From positions 1-63,949 of the forward strand of contig JAFTYG010000076.1 in assembly GCA_017461365.1 (NCBI GenBank): a stretch of 63,949 bases of DNA. The letters are read 5' to 3'. Under the pieces are notes generated by a model. It made no database searches and had not been told where the DNA came from. It saw only the letters and a program-made list of their open reading frames with translations. Positions within the stretch are counted from its first letter, which is position 1; each line of letters opens with the position of its first letter. Of this stretch, positions 25,366-33,604 are shown one piece after another. Source of the DNA: Clostridia bacterium (GTDB lineage: Bacteria; Bacillota; Clostridia; Oscillospirales; CAG-272). Made by a program: the position numbers and the translations under genes.

Positions 25366-25704
25366 ATGATAGAAAATTGGAACGGTCAGCGCTTTAAGGA
25401 TGAAATATTCGTTTCGGGAAAGCTTGCGGGAGTGGAATTTTACAGCGATACCTGCCCCGCGTGCAGAACGCTCGGCGCAGTTCTTGACAGAGTAGCGGAG
25501 AGCTACAAGGACAGAATGGCGTTCGGAAAGGTCAACGTCAACAGCGAGGAGGCGCTTGCCGAGAGGTACGCCATACGCTCTGTGCCTACCTTTATGGTCT
25601 TTTGCGAGGGCAGAGGCGTGTCCGAGCGTGTGGGAGCCGTGGGGCAGAGAGAGCTTTCGGGAATGATAGACGCGGCAATAGAAAAGACCGAGGGGAAAAA
25701 ATAA
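25366..25704 (+). CDS. Thioredoxin-fold protein with a CPAC active site
   Basis: 112 residues with the thioredoxin fold: FYSDTCPACRTLG (active site CPAC where thioredoxin has CGPC), FGKVNVNSE and RSVPTFMVF with the cis-proline. It should exchange thiols and disulfides in the cytoplasm; the changed dipeptide would shift its redox potential. There is no signal peptide. GGAGG precedes ATG 25366. It probably shares a transcript with the pyrophosphatase-like gene. Confidence 0.88.
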   Translation: MIENWNGQRFKDEIFVSGKLAGVEFYSDTCPACRTLGAVLDRVAESYKDRMAFGKVNVNSEEALAERYAIRSVPTFMVFCEGRGVSERVGAVGQRELSGMIDAAIEKTEGKK

Positions 25705-25717
25705 ATTTTCTTCGGTA

Positions 25718-25746
25718 TTTACAAAACGGGAATAATGTGGTATAAT
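25718..25746 (+). promoter_or_regulatory. Promoter of the gene at 25796
   Basis: TTTACA (25718-25723), 17-base spacer, TATAAT (25741-25746) with GTGG before it. Confidence 0.75.
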
Positions 25747-25795
25747 CTGTATGGGGGCGTTCCGTCCCCATATTTTGAGTTAATGAGAGGGACAG

Positions 25796-26383
25796 ATGGC
25801 GTATTCGGTTATCGTTGTGAGTCTTGCCGTATTACTCCTTGCGGCGGCGGTGGCGTATCCTTACATATCGGGTATGGTGATGAAGTCGGCTATGCTCAGA
25901 GCGCTTCGCGTAACTGCGCGTAAGGCGGGCTTCAGATGCCGCAGATCGTTTAAAAATATCTTTCTTGTGCGCAATCGCTCGGCAAGATACGATATGGTAA
26001 TATACAATGAAAAAAAGCTCTACGCCGTAAAGCTTTGGTCATCCTATTTTTCGTATAATATGCTTCACGTTATGAGAGACGGAAGAATAAAGGAAAGACG
26101 GAGAACGCGCTCGGTGTTTAAGATGTCCGATAACGATACGGTATATACGGGCGGATTTGCGCAGAGAGTGCCGAAAACGAGGCTTGCAAAGAAGTATGCC
26201 AAGGGCAGAGAAGTGGTTGAGCGGATATTGCTTATCTACCCGTCGTACGAAAGAATAGCCGCAGAGAGCGGAAAGGGGCTCGTTACGCTGAAAACGGGGG
26301 ACGAGCTGTTCGGAAAGATCATATATTCACCGTCGGCGTTTATGAATAAATTGAAAGCGGACGGGGATAAAGAGACGAAATAA
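25796..26383 (+). CDS. Membrane-anchored protein of unknown function
   Basis: 195 residues. One hydrophobic segment at the N-terminus (about 4-30, VIVVSLAVLLLAAAVAYPYI) is followed by a basic cytoplasmic or surface domain. The body (RYDMVIYNEKKLYAVKLWSSYF) recalls restriction-endonuclease-like folds such as NERD in having a D-x..x-K spacing, but this is weak. AGAGGGACAG precedes ATG 25796. It has its own promoter and terminator. Function not recognised. Confidence 0.65.
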   Translation: MAYSVIVVSLAVLLLAAAVAYPYISGMVMKSAMLRALRVTARKAGFRCRRSFKNIFLVRNRSARYDMVIYNEKKLYAVKLWSSYFSYNMLHVMRDGRIKERRRTRSVFKMSDNDTVYTGGFAQRVPKTRLAKKYAKGREVVERILLIYPSYERIAAESGKGLVTLKTGDELFGKIIYSPSAFMNKLKADGDKETK

Positions 26384-26416
26384 GTGTGGTGACATCAAAG
26401 CTACTCCAAACTATGA

Positions 26417-26446
26417 GGCGGCTCGGTTTTAACGAGCCGCTTTTTT
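26417..26446 (+). terminator. Terminator after the 25796 gene
   Basis: GCGGCTCG / CGAGCCGC stem, loop TTTTAA-type, followed by TTTTTT. Confidence 0.9.
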
Positions 26447-26719
26447 GCGAAAAAATACGCGATGTTCGTATATTTAAGATCTGCAAGCCGAAAAATTTTC
26501 TCGGATCTTTCGGTGTAAAAGGTCGAATAAATCTCTTGTGAAAAATGTATAAAAAAATGTGACCAAAATGTTTCGAAACCGCTCCCGAAGAATTTTTCGG
26601 ACGGCTTTTGGAGTTTTTGACGGGAAGATTTTGAGCCATTCGGAGGGTAAAATTTTGCCCGAAAATTTAAATGCTGAACGATTTTTACAAAAAAGGCTCG
26701 ATTTTGAATTTTTCGTGAA
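26447..26719. other. Gene-free spacer before the secretion cassette
   Basis: About 270 A/T-rich bases. I see no ORF with a ribosome-binding site, no long inverted repeat and no known RNA. GGGTAAAATTTTGCCC (about 26645-26660) is a short hairpin. Room for regulator binding ahead of the promoter at 26720. Confidence 0.5.
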
Positions 26720-26748
26720 TTGAAAATACTTTTCAAGTGTGTTATGAT
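26720..26748 (+). promoter_or_regulatory. Promoter of the secretion cassette
   Basis: TTGAAA (26720-26725), 17-base spacer, TATGAT (26743-26748); transcription would start about 85 bases before the first gene. Confidence 0.7.
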
Positions 26749-26839
26749 ATTAGTAGAGTAATGCTTGTAATTACGCCGATTTATGAGCAGAATGCACAAA
26801 AGCTCTAAACAAAAACACTTAGAAAAGGAGATCAAAGAG

Positions 26840-29800
26840 ATGAAAAAAACATTAGCAATCTTCCTGTCGCTCGTAATGCTGTTTTCGGTATTCAGCGTTA
26901 TGGCGACCGCGACTGACGGTACACAAACCGTTTCGGACGCGATCGAGATCGACACGGCTGAGGAATTCCTCAATATTCCCACCACAGGTCTCGACAAAAA
27001 CTATATCCTGACAAAGGATATAACCATCACAAGCGATGCATATTCACCTATCGGTGATTATACAAACCGCTTCAAGGGTACATTCGACGGTAACGGTAAG
27101 ACCATTACTGTTGATATTACCTGCACAAACGTAGTTGACACTGCAGAGGGCGGACATACTATGGCAGGCGCAAAGTATGTAGGTCTTTTCGGCGCAACTG
27201 AAGATGCAACCATTAAGAACTTGACGGTCAAGGGCGAAATGACCGTGGCTGTGGCATACGGCTGTATCGGCGGAGTCGTAGGTGCGGCGTTTGGCGAAAC
27301 GACAGTTAAAAACGTTGTGACCGACATCAATATGGCGGTTAAATTGGACGACGGTGACAGCAAGATCGAGCATCTGGCTTCAAACGTGGGCGGCGTTATC
27401 GGTCGTATCCATCGCAAGAACGCTGATACTACCGATATGGTAACAGTAACGGTTGAGGATGTGTACACCCTCGGTACACTCTTCGTTGATGATAATGAGG
27501 AGAATACAGGTACTGCTCCTGCGGGAGATGCAGAATACGTTTACGGCGTGGCAGGTACACCTGTTGGCGGTATGATCGGTCTTATCGGACACCTTGTTGA
27601 CTTGCAGATCACAAGATGCGTCAACTTCTCAGATGTGAGAGTAAGCGCAAGCGGCGGTAACATAGCGGGTATTATCGGTATGAACGCGTACAAGGTTGAC
27701 GGCGCTAATCCCGCAAGCAAGGACATGATGAAGATAACGATGACGTGGTGCGCAAATCACGGCGACGTTATCCGTACGTATGATAACGGTGAACGTGTTT
27801 CTGCTATAATCGCTTGTATGCAGGGAACGGTAGCTATGGAGAATTGCTATAACTCGGGAGTGCTCAGTGATTCGACAGGCGTAGATAACTATCAGAAGGA
27901 TACTCAGATGGCGGGCTTCTTCGGTAACGTAAGTATGTGTTATATGAAGAACAGCTTCTCGACGACCTTTGTTGACATATTTATGGTAAAGGCTACCGAT
28001 ACGAACCGCACAAACGTAGCGGCGTGCACCAAGAATTTCGTCACGTCCGATTGCGGAACTCCCGCAGGCGCTACTGCGCTTGATTACGTAGCGGGCGATT
28101 CGGCTGACCGTATGTACAGCCTGCTCGTAAAGGAATATGAAGGCGAGGAGATGGCGACAAAGCTCGAGGTTCGTGAGATCGAGGGCGAGAGAGTTATCTG
28201 CTTCAACTTCGTTCCTGCTTTTACTGACAGTGCAACCGTAATAGAGATAGACAGCGCAGAGGAATTTGCAAAGATCGGCAACGATGCGGGCTATCCTCTC
28301 AGCGGCAGCTACAAGTTGACTGCTGACATAAACGTTGGAAATACCATGATAGGCAGCTATGCAGCTCCCTTTACAGGTAAGTTTGACGGTAATGGCAAGA
28401 CTGTAACGGTCGATATTGACTATACCGACCTTACTACAACAAATACCGTTGCGGGATGCGCGAACGTTGGTCTGTTTGCTTGTATCAAGAACGCAACGAT
28501 ATGCAACGTAAATGTAAAGGGCACAATGGACGTCAAGACTGTCTGCGGATATATCGGCGGACTCGTCGGCGGCTCTTACGGTGAAAGTAACATATACGGC
28601 TGTGACGTTGATGTGCAGATGACTCTTGTACTTGACGGTGCGGCTAAAGCTGAGATTGAAAACGCAAAGAACTATGCGTCTATGGTAGGCGGCGTTGTCG
28701 GTATGTTCCAGCATAGCGGTACTGATATGATGCAGAGATCGGATGTACGCAACTGTGTTAACCGCGGAGATATTTCCGTTACAAGCGCGGCGACGGGAAC
28801 CGGAACAGCAAGCACCTACAGCGCCGGAGGAAACGGTGGATACGGCGGTATAGTCGGCGCTTCGGGCTGCACATCTCAGCAGGGATGCATGGACGTTGAA
28901 ATTACCGATTGTATCAACTACGGCGATATTACCGTTAATATGGGTGCGCAGAATATCGGCGGAATTATGGGCATGACAAGTACGAGTGGTGTATCCAGAG
29001 CAACTCTGTTCCGTTGCGCAAACTACGGTGATATTACAAGAGGTCTCACTTACGCTGACCGTGTAACAGCAACCGTCGGATATACAAGATTCTGCGACGT
29101 ACAGTATTGCATGAACGCAGGAAACTTGGATGCAGGTCCTAAAACTCATCCCGATGATGAGACGGTTACGCTTACTCCCCTGACAGCTATTATCGGTCAC
29201 TCTACAAAGCTTAACCGAAATCACAAAAACTTCTCGCTTACAATTGCAGATTATTTCAAGAGCTCTAAGGGCACGGCGATACTTTCCGCAGGTAACTATT
29301 ACCTCAGTGATCAGAACGCTTCCAATACAGTAGGAACAGCCCTCAGCGTAAGCTCCGAGGCAACTCTCGTAGAGATCATAAACGCGTATGTTGCAGCATT
29401 TGCAAATAACGACGGAATGTCCTCTACCTTCAAGGCGTACGGTATCTACAACACAGCAAATGGTACAGGCGCATACATCGGCTTCTCCAAGCCCGAGGGT
29501 GTAACCTACTACGGCTATCAGACGACCAACGTATCTGACGGAACCTACAACATCCGTTTCGTTTCTCTCGTTGACTCTCTTGTATACGAAAAAGTAGGCT
29601 ACCAGATCAAGGGTACGTACTACGATGCGGCTAAGCAGAAGAACGTAACTCTCGTATGGAACAAGGAGTGCTCCACCGTTTACACGTCCCTTACGGGCTC
29701 TGTTGACGGAACCGAGATCGCATACTCTGTCGTAGGCAGCGACTACATTATGGCTCTCGCTATCACCGACGTTCCCGTATCTGTAGGTGAGATAACATTT

Positions 29801-29884
29801 GAGATAACACCTTATTCTGTAGATGACGGTGTAACGACTAACGGAACGGCTAAAACTATCGTTTATACTCCCGCAGCAGAGTGA
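26840..29884 (+). CDS. Large secreted GLUG-repeat surface protein with two tandem modules
   Basis: 1014 residues from ATG 26840 (AAAAGGAG upstream). A Sec signal peptide ends near MATA (residue 24). Two copies of a ~420-residue module follow, starting at about 34 and 466; each opens with I-E-I-D-[ST]-A-E-E-F, has G-x-F-D-G-N-G-K-T-[IV]-T-V-D-I and then GLUG-type strands (VGLFG, GGVVGAA, GGVIGRI, GGIMGM). Such repeats form beta-helices in adhesins and carbohydrate-binding proteins. Residues 890-1014 are a separate domain (YNIRFVSLVDSLVYEKVGY ... ITFEITPYSVDDG) that also ends the protein at 9181. No cell-wall sorting signal is visible. First gene of a cassette with two lipoproteins, a small peptide and AraC. 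Confidence 0.8.
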   Translation: MKKTLAIFLSLVMLFSVFSVMATATDGTQTVSDAIEIDTAEEFLNIPTTGLDKNYILTKDITITSDAYSPIGDYTNRFKGTFDGNGKTITVDITCTNVVDTAEGGHTMAGAKYVGLFGATEDATIKNLTVKGEMTVAVAYGCIGGVVGAAFGETTVKNVVTDINMAVKLDDGDSKIEHLASNVGGVIGRIHRKNADTTDMVTVTVEDVYTLGTLFVDDNEENTGTAPAGDAEYVYGVAGTPVGGMIGLIGHLVDLQITRCVNFSDVRVSASGGNIAGIIGMNAYKVDGANPASKDMMKITMTWCANHGDVIRTYDNGERVSAIIACMQGTVAMENCYNSGVLSDSTGVDNYQKDTQMAGFFGNVSMCYMKNSFSTTFVDIFMVKATDTNRTNVAACTKNFVTSDCGTPAGATALDYVAGDSADRMYSLLVKEYEGEEMATKLEVREIEGERVICFNFVPAFTDSATVIEIDSAEEFAKIGNDAGYPLSGSYKLTADINVGNTMIGSYAAPFTGKFDGNGKTVTVDIDYTDLTTTNTVAGCANVGLFACIKNATICNVNVKGTMDVKTVCGYIGGLVGGSYGESNIYGCDVDVQMTLVLDGAAKAEIENAKNYASMVGGVVGMFQHSGTDMMQRSDVRNCVNRGDISVTSAATGTGTASTYSAGGNGGYGGIVGASGCTSQQGCMDVEITDCINYGDITVNMGAQNIGGIMGMTSTSGVSRATLFRCANYGDITRGLTYADRVTATVGYTRFCDVQYCMNAGNLDAGPKTHPDDETVTLTPLTAIIGHSTKLNRNHKNFSLTIADYFKSSKGTAILSAGNYYLSDQNASNTVGTALSVSSEATLVEIINAYVAAFANNDGMSSTFKAYGIYNTANGTGAYIGFSKPEGVTYYGYQTTNVSDGTYNIRFVSLVDSLVYEKVGYQIKGTYYDAAKQKNVTLVWNKECSTVYTSLTGSVDGTEIAYSVVGSDYIMALAITDVPVSVGEITFEITPYSVDDGVTTNGTAKTIVYTPAAE

Positions 29885-29934
29885 TCTCTACGTTTTGAAA
29901 AAAGCTGAACAGATCACATAGGAGGGAATTTATT

Positions 29935-31473
29935 ATGGCAAAAATGACAAAAAGAATATTATGTATAACTCTTGCTCTTCTTATGCTTCTCGTTTCCCTC
30001 GCCGCTTGCTCGAACGACAAGGGCGATGAGGAAGAAAGCAAGGAGCAAACAAATAACGACGTAGTAGATACGGGTACGACTACTACTCCCACAGAGGACG
30101 AGGGCGACGGCTTTGACCTGCCCGACACCGATTGGGGCGGACGCGACTTTACTATGCTCGTACGTTCTGCCAGATTGGACCAGTTCGGAGAGGGCGACAT
30201 CGAATTCGGAAGCTCTCAGCTCGACAAGGCTATCTACGAAAGAAATCAGAAGGTACAGACCGAGTACAATATCAATATCAAGTGGCTGACGGTTCCCGAT
30301 ACGGGCGCTGACGGCGTAAAGGGCTCGGATATGGTGCTCAAGCTCGATGCTTCCGCTCTCGGAGGATGCAAAGACTACGACGCCGTTGCTCCCGACTACT
30401 ATTGGAAGTGTGAGACAAAGGGATATTTTGTCAATCTTCTTACTCTCGATTATTTCAACTTTGACGCCCCTTGGTGGTGGAGCAACTGGAACGAGTGCTA
30501 CACGCTTGACAACAAGCTGATGACCTGTGTGGGTTGGCTTACTCTTGACATCGTTCAGGGTATGGAGGTAGTGTACTTCAATACTCAGCTCATGGAAGAG
30601 ACGACCGACGAGGACGTATATGAGCTCGTTTACAACGGCGAGTGGACTCTTGACAAGATGATACAGCTTTCCAAGAATGCGACCTACAACGTTCAGTGGT
30701 CGGGCGCCCCTGGCGAAACAGGCGCTCTCGGTGACGATTACGTTCACGGAACTATTCTTCACTACATGGGCTTGCGCTCTCTCTTCTTCTCACTCGGCGG
30801 ACGCTTTGCAAACTACGAGGATGACGGTTCTATAACCTATAGCTTTGCAAACAACAAGAACCAGAGCATCGTATCCACCCTCTCCGAGTGGATAGTAGGT
30901 AACCCCGAGGTATTCTACGCATCCTACAACAAGGTCAACGGTCACGGTCTCGGTGTAAACGAGCGTCCCACAGATACCGCTGAATACTTTGCAGGCAACC
31001 ACGCGTTATTCTATTGCTACGGTCTGAGAACGGCAGAGCTTCTTGCAAGCCTTGATATGGAATTCGGAATACTTCCTCCTCCCACTGCCGAAGAGGGCGC
31101 GGAATACGTTACCACCACGTTCGGTACGTCCTATTTCGCTATCGAGAGAGGACGCTCCCAGGAGCAGCAGGAGTTCGCGGCATTCATTCTTGAGGCTCTG
31201 AACTACTACTCCTACACGATGGTAAAGGACGTATATTACGAAAAGACCTTGAAGCTTCAGTACGGCGGAACAGACGTACAGGCTAAGGACATGATCGATA
31301 TGGTCGTTGAGCGTGCATACCTTGACTTCGCTTACATAAGCCAGGCAGGCTATCTTATTGAAAAGGTTCTTGACTGCATTATGAACGAAACGAGCCTCAG
31401 CTCGGTATGGATCTCCAACGAGTCGAACGTAACAAGCGCTCTTGCTAATTATCTGAACGGTTATCTGAAATAA
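29935..31473 (+). CDS. Extracellular solute-binding lipoprotein (ABC-type, family 1-like)
   Basis: 512 residues. Lipoprotein signal with lipobox LAAC (Cys at about 25), then an acidic/Thr-rich linker to about 60. The body has the plan of large sugar-binding proteins of ABC importers, with WKCETKGYFVNL, DAPWWWSNWNEC and YFNTQLMEE (the hinge-strand element followed by an asparagine). A WWW cluster near residue 180 suggests a stacking site for a glycan. No permease or ATPase genes are next to it, so it either uses distant ones or acts as a binding protein only. GGAGGG precedes ATG 29935. It lies 50 bases after the surface protein gene and 14 before the next. Confidence 0.82.
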   Translation: MAKMTKRILCITLALLMLLVSLAACSNDKGDEEESKEQTNNDVVDTGTTTTPTEDEGDGFDLPDTDWGGRDFTMLVRSARLDQFGEGDIEFGSSQLDKAIYERNQKVQTEYNINIKWLTVPDTGADGVKGSDMVLKLDASALGGCKDYDAVAPDYYWKCETKGYFVNLLTLDYFNFDAPWWWSNWNECYTLDNKLMTCVGWLTLDIVQGMEVVYFNTQLMEETTDEDVYELVYNGEWTLDKMIQLSKNATYNVQWSGAPGETGALGDDYVHGTILHYMGLRSLFFSLGGRFANYEDDGSITYSFANNKNQSIVSTLSEWIVGNPEVFYASYNKVNGHGLGVNERPTDTAEYFAGNHALFYCYGLRTAELLASLDMEFGILPPPTAEEGAEYVTTTFGTSYFAIERGRSQEQQEFAAFILEALNYYSYTMVKDVYYEKTLKLQYGGTDVQAKDMIDMVVERAYLDFAYISQAGYLIEKVLDCIMNETSLSSVWISNESNVTSALANYLNGYLK

Positions 31474-31487
31474 GCGGGGTAAGAGCT

Positions 31488-33368
31488 ATGAAAAAGAAGA
31501 TATTTGCAATTCTGTGCGCTTCTTTAGCCCTTATGATGCTTTTCTCAGCGTGTAACAACACAACGGACGATCCCGAGGACAGTGTTACCGACACGTCTAC
31601 CCCCGATGATACGTCGGGGGAGACTGAGCCTGTCGTCGAGGTCGAGCCCACAAAGGTCTCCGATTACGTTATGATCACTCCCAAAAATATGACAGACTGG
31701 GAGACCGATATGGCGAACAGTCTATATTCCAAGGTCGAGAGCAAGACTGGTGTCAAGCTCGAATACGAGGCGGAAAATTACACCTCAGAGACCGACGAGA
31801 GATATGAGATCGTTGTGGGTATTACGGGACGCGCGGAGACGACCGAAGCGCTCAGCAAATTAAGTTTTAACGAGTACGGAATTTTTGTTTCTGACTACAA
31901 GATAGTCATTACGGGATGGACCGACTACACAGCAAGACTTGCTGTACTCGAATTCAACAACCAGATAGCGGATTTCCTAACCGCAGGAGAAGATGGCGTG
32001 TATTACTTTGATTTTGATGGAAACAATGAATTTAAGTACGTCTATACAGACTACTACGGAGAGCTCCCTCCCTTTGAGGGAACTGTAAGCGGTGTGTATG
32101 ACTGCGGCGACGATTGCTATTCCGTATGGTACGGGGATGCGGCTGATACCGCATTTGCAAGCTATTCGGCAACCGTTGCGGGCGCGGGCTACACGCTTAC
32201 GAACGAGAACAAGATCGGTTCAAATTCCTATGCAACGTACATAAAAGATGACAGACTTATCCACATCTACTACGTTTCGTCGGAAAAGTCGCTCCGTGTT
32301 GTTTACGGTCCCAACGACGTAAACCCCGAACTTATGCAGACAGAGGCAGAACAGGCATCCGCGAAGAAGGTAACTCCCTCCGCAACTCTTATGCCCATGA
32401 AGTATATTTCTGCCGAGGGTGGCGGAGCTTGTATGGTATTCCTTCTTGAGGACGGCACGTTCTTCGTTATCGACGGAGGATGGAAGGAAGAGGCTGACGT
32501 TCTTTACAACACGCTCAAGGCGCTCAACGAGGACGCAAACGGTCCTGATGCTCCTATAGTTATTTCGTCCTGGTTTATGTCTCACGGACACGGCGACCAC
32601 TACGGATGTCTCTACGCGTTCGCGCCCAAGTACGGCAAGGAGGTCATTGTGAACTCCTTCATATGCAACGGTGTACACGACGTTCAGACCTCCAGCACAC
32701 GTGTTGCGACCGACACGTATCTGCAAAAGAACAAGCTCAAGTCGGGCGCTCTGAACTATTTCAAGACATCTGACGGCGAGATACCTCAGGTAATGAAGAT
32801 CCACACGGGACAGAAGCTTACGTTCGGCGGAGCTGAGATAGACGTTCTGTTTACTCATGAGGACGTTTTCGACAAGAAGATCACAAACTTCAACGATTTC
32901 AACACTATCCTTCGTCTGAAGCTCGGCGGAAATACCTTCATACTTGCAAACGACGCTTGTAAGAAGGAGCTTCCCGCGATGATCGAGGAGATAGACGACG
33001 AAGAGCTGCAGGCTGAGTTCTGTATGGTAACGCACCACGGAGCGGACAGCGGATACACTGAGTTCTACAGAGTTGTGGGAGCTAAGTGGTATTTCTGGCC
33101 CAACTCCAAGGCGCATTTCATCCGCGATACCGAAACGTTGGCTCTCGAGTGGGCAGTGTACGTTGTAAACAACAATGAAGAGCTCTATCTGGCTGATACC
33201 TACTGTAACACGCTTGTGCTTCCTTATGAGGCGGCTTCGGTTATCAAGTGGAATCCCGATAACGAAAAGCCCTCCGATTATCATTCGGATTATTCGGTAA
33301 GCATAACGCCATCTTACGGTGAGACAGCTAAATGGACAGACGGCGTTGAGCCTTCGGCAAACGCATAA
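31488..33368 (+). CDS. Lipoprotein with a C-terminal metallo-beta-lactamase fold
   Basis: 626 residues. Lipobox FSAC (Cys21), an acidic Thr/Asp linker to about 50, an unknown N-terminal region (55-300) and a C-terminal metallo-hydrolase domain. The latter has SHGHGDH (365-371, HxHxDH metal motif), ILANDAC (Asp489) and VTHHGADSG (His516-517), the order seen in the ComEC/Rec2-type branch that acts on phosphodiesters or nucleic acid. An export signal on such a domain is unusual. The protein should sit on the outer face of the membrane. Start ATG 31488 has GGGGTAAGAG. It is followed after 22 bases by the small peptide gene. Substrate unknown. Confidence 0.8.
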   Translation: MKKKIFAILCASLALMMLFSACNNTTDDPEDSVTDTSTPDDTSGETEPVVEVEPTKVSDYVMITPKNMTDWETDMANSLYSKVESKTGVKLEYEAENYTSETDERYEIVVGITGRAETTEALSKLSFNEYGIFVSDYKIVITGWTDYTARLAVLEFNNQIADFLTAGEDGVYYFDFDGNNEFKYVYTDYYGELPPFEGTVSGVYDCGDDCYSVWYGDAADTAFASYSATVAGAGYTLTNENKIGSNSYATYIKDDRLIHIYYVSSEKSLRVVYGPNDVNPELMQTEAEQASAKKVTPSATLMPMKYISAEGGGACMVFLLEDGTFFVIDGGWKEEADVLYNTLKALNEDANGPDAPIVISSWFMSHGHGDHYGCLYAFAPKYGKEVIVNSFICNGVHDVQTSSTRVATDTYLQKNKLKSGALNYFKTSDGEIPQVMKIHTGQKLTFGGAEIDVLFTHEDVFDKKITNFNDFNTILRLKLGGNTFILANDACKKELPAMIEEIDDEELQAEFCMVTHHGADSGYTEFYRVVGAKWYFWPNSKAHFIRDTETLALEWAVYVVNNNEELYLADTYCNTLVLPYEAASVIKWNPDNEKPSDYHSDYSVSITPSYGETAKWTDGVEPSANA

Positions 33369-33390
33369 TTTGGCAAAGGAGGATCAATAT

Positions 33391-33528
33391 ATGAAATATG
33401 TAACTCCCACTGCCGAAATTCAGGTTTTGCGCACAGAGGACATCGTGACGATCTCGATCTCAGAGATCGCATCGTACGGATCGTCGGTTGGTTTCTGGCA
33501 GGGAACTGAAGAAGATTTCGGCGCATAA
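33391..33528 (+). CDS. Small 45-residue protein related to the one at 9013
   Basis: ATG 33391 is eight bases after AAAGGAGG; a longer frame upstream would overlap the lipoprotein end and has no RBS. The product begins MKYVTPTAEI, has RTEDIVTISIS in the middle and ends in an aromatic, acidic tail (GFWQGTEEDFGA). It lacks cysteine, a signal peptide and membrane segments. Its start and the EDIVTIS block line up with MK.YTSP and EDILTLS of the peptide at 9013-9168, which also follows a secreted protein. The gene lies between the MBL lipoprotein and the AraC gene. No known family; see the findings. Confidence 0.7.
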   Translation: MKYVTPTAEIQVLRTEDIVTISISEIASYGSSVGFWQGTEEDFGA

Positions 33529-33540
33529 AAACAAACAAGT

Positions 33541-33567
33541 CCCCTCCCGCGAGCTTCGCGGGAGGGG
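33541..33567 (+). terminator. Hairpin between the small peptide and AraC genes
   Basis: CCCCTCCCGCGA / TCGCGGGAGGGG, very stable, followed 11 bases later by TTTTT. It likely ends most of the surface-gene transcript, with the AraC gene reached by read-through. Confidence 0.65.
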
Positions 33568-33604
33568 CAAGGGCTTATTTTTCGAAGGTCAGAAAGGGAA
33601 GAGT

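Noticed and set aside
27629-29224. 531-codon open frame antisense to the surface protein
   Set aside because: Repeats of the sense gene give a stop-free antisense frame; no start signal or recognisable domain.
30000-31473. Complete ABC sugar importer
   Set aside because: Only the binding lipoprotein is present; no permease or ATPase gene lies in the window.
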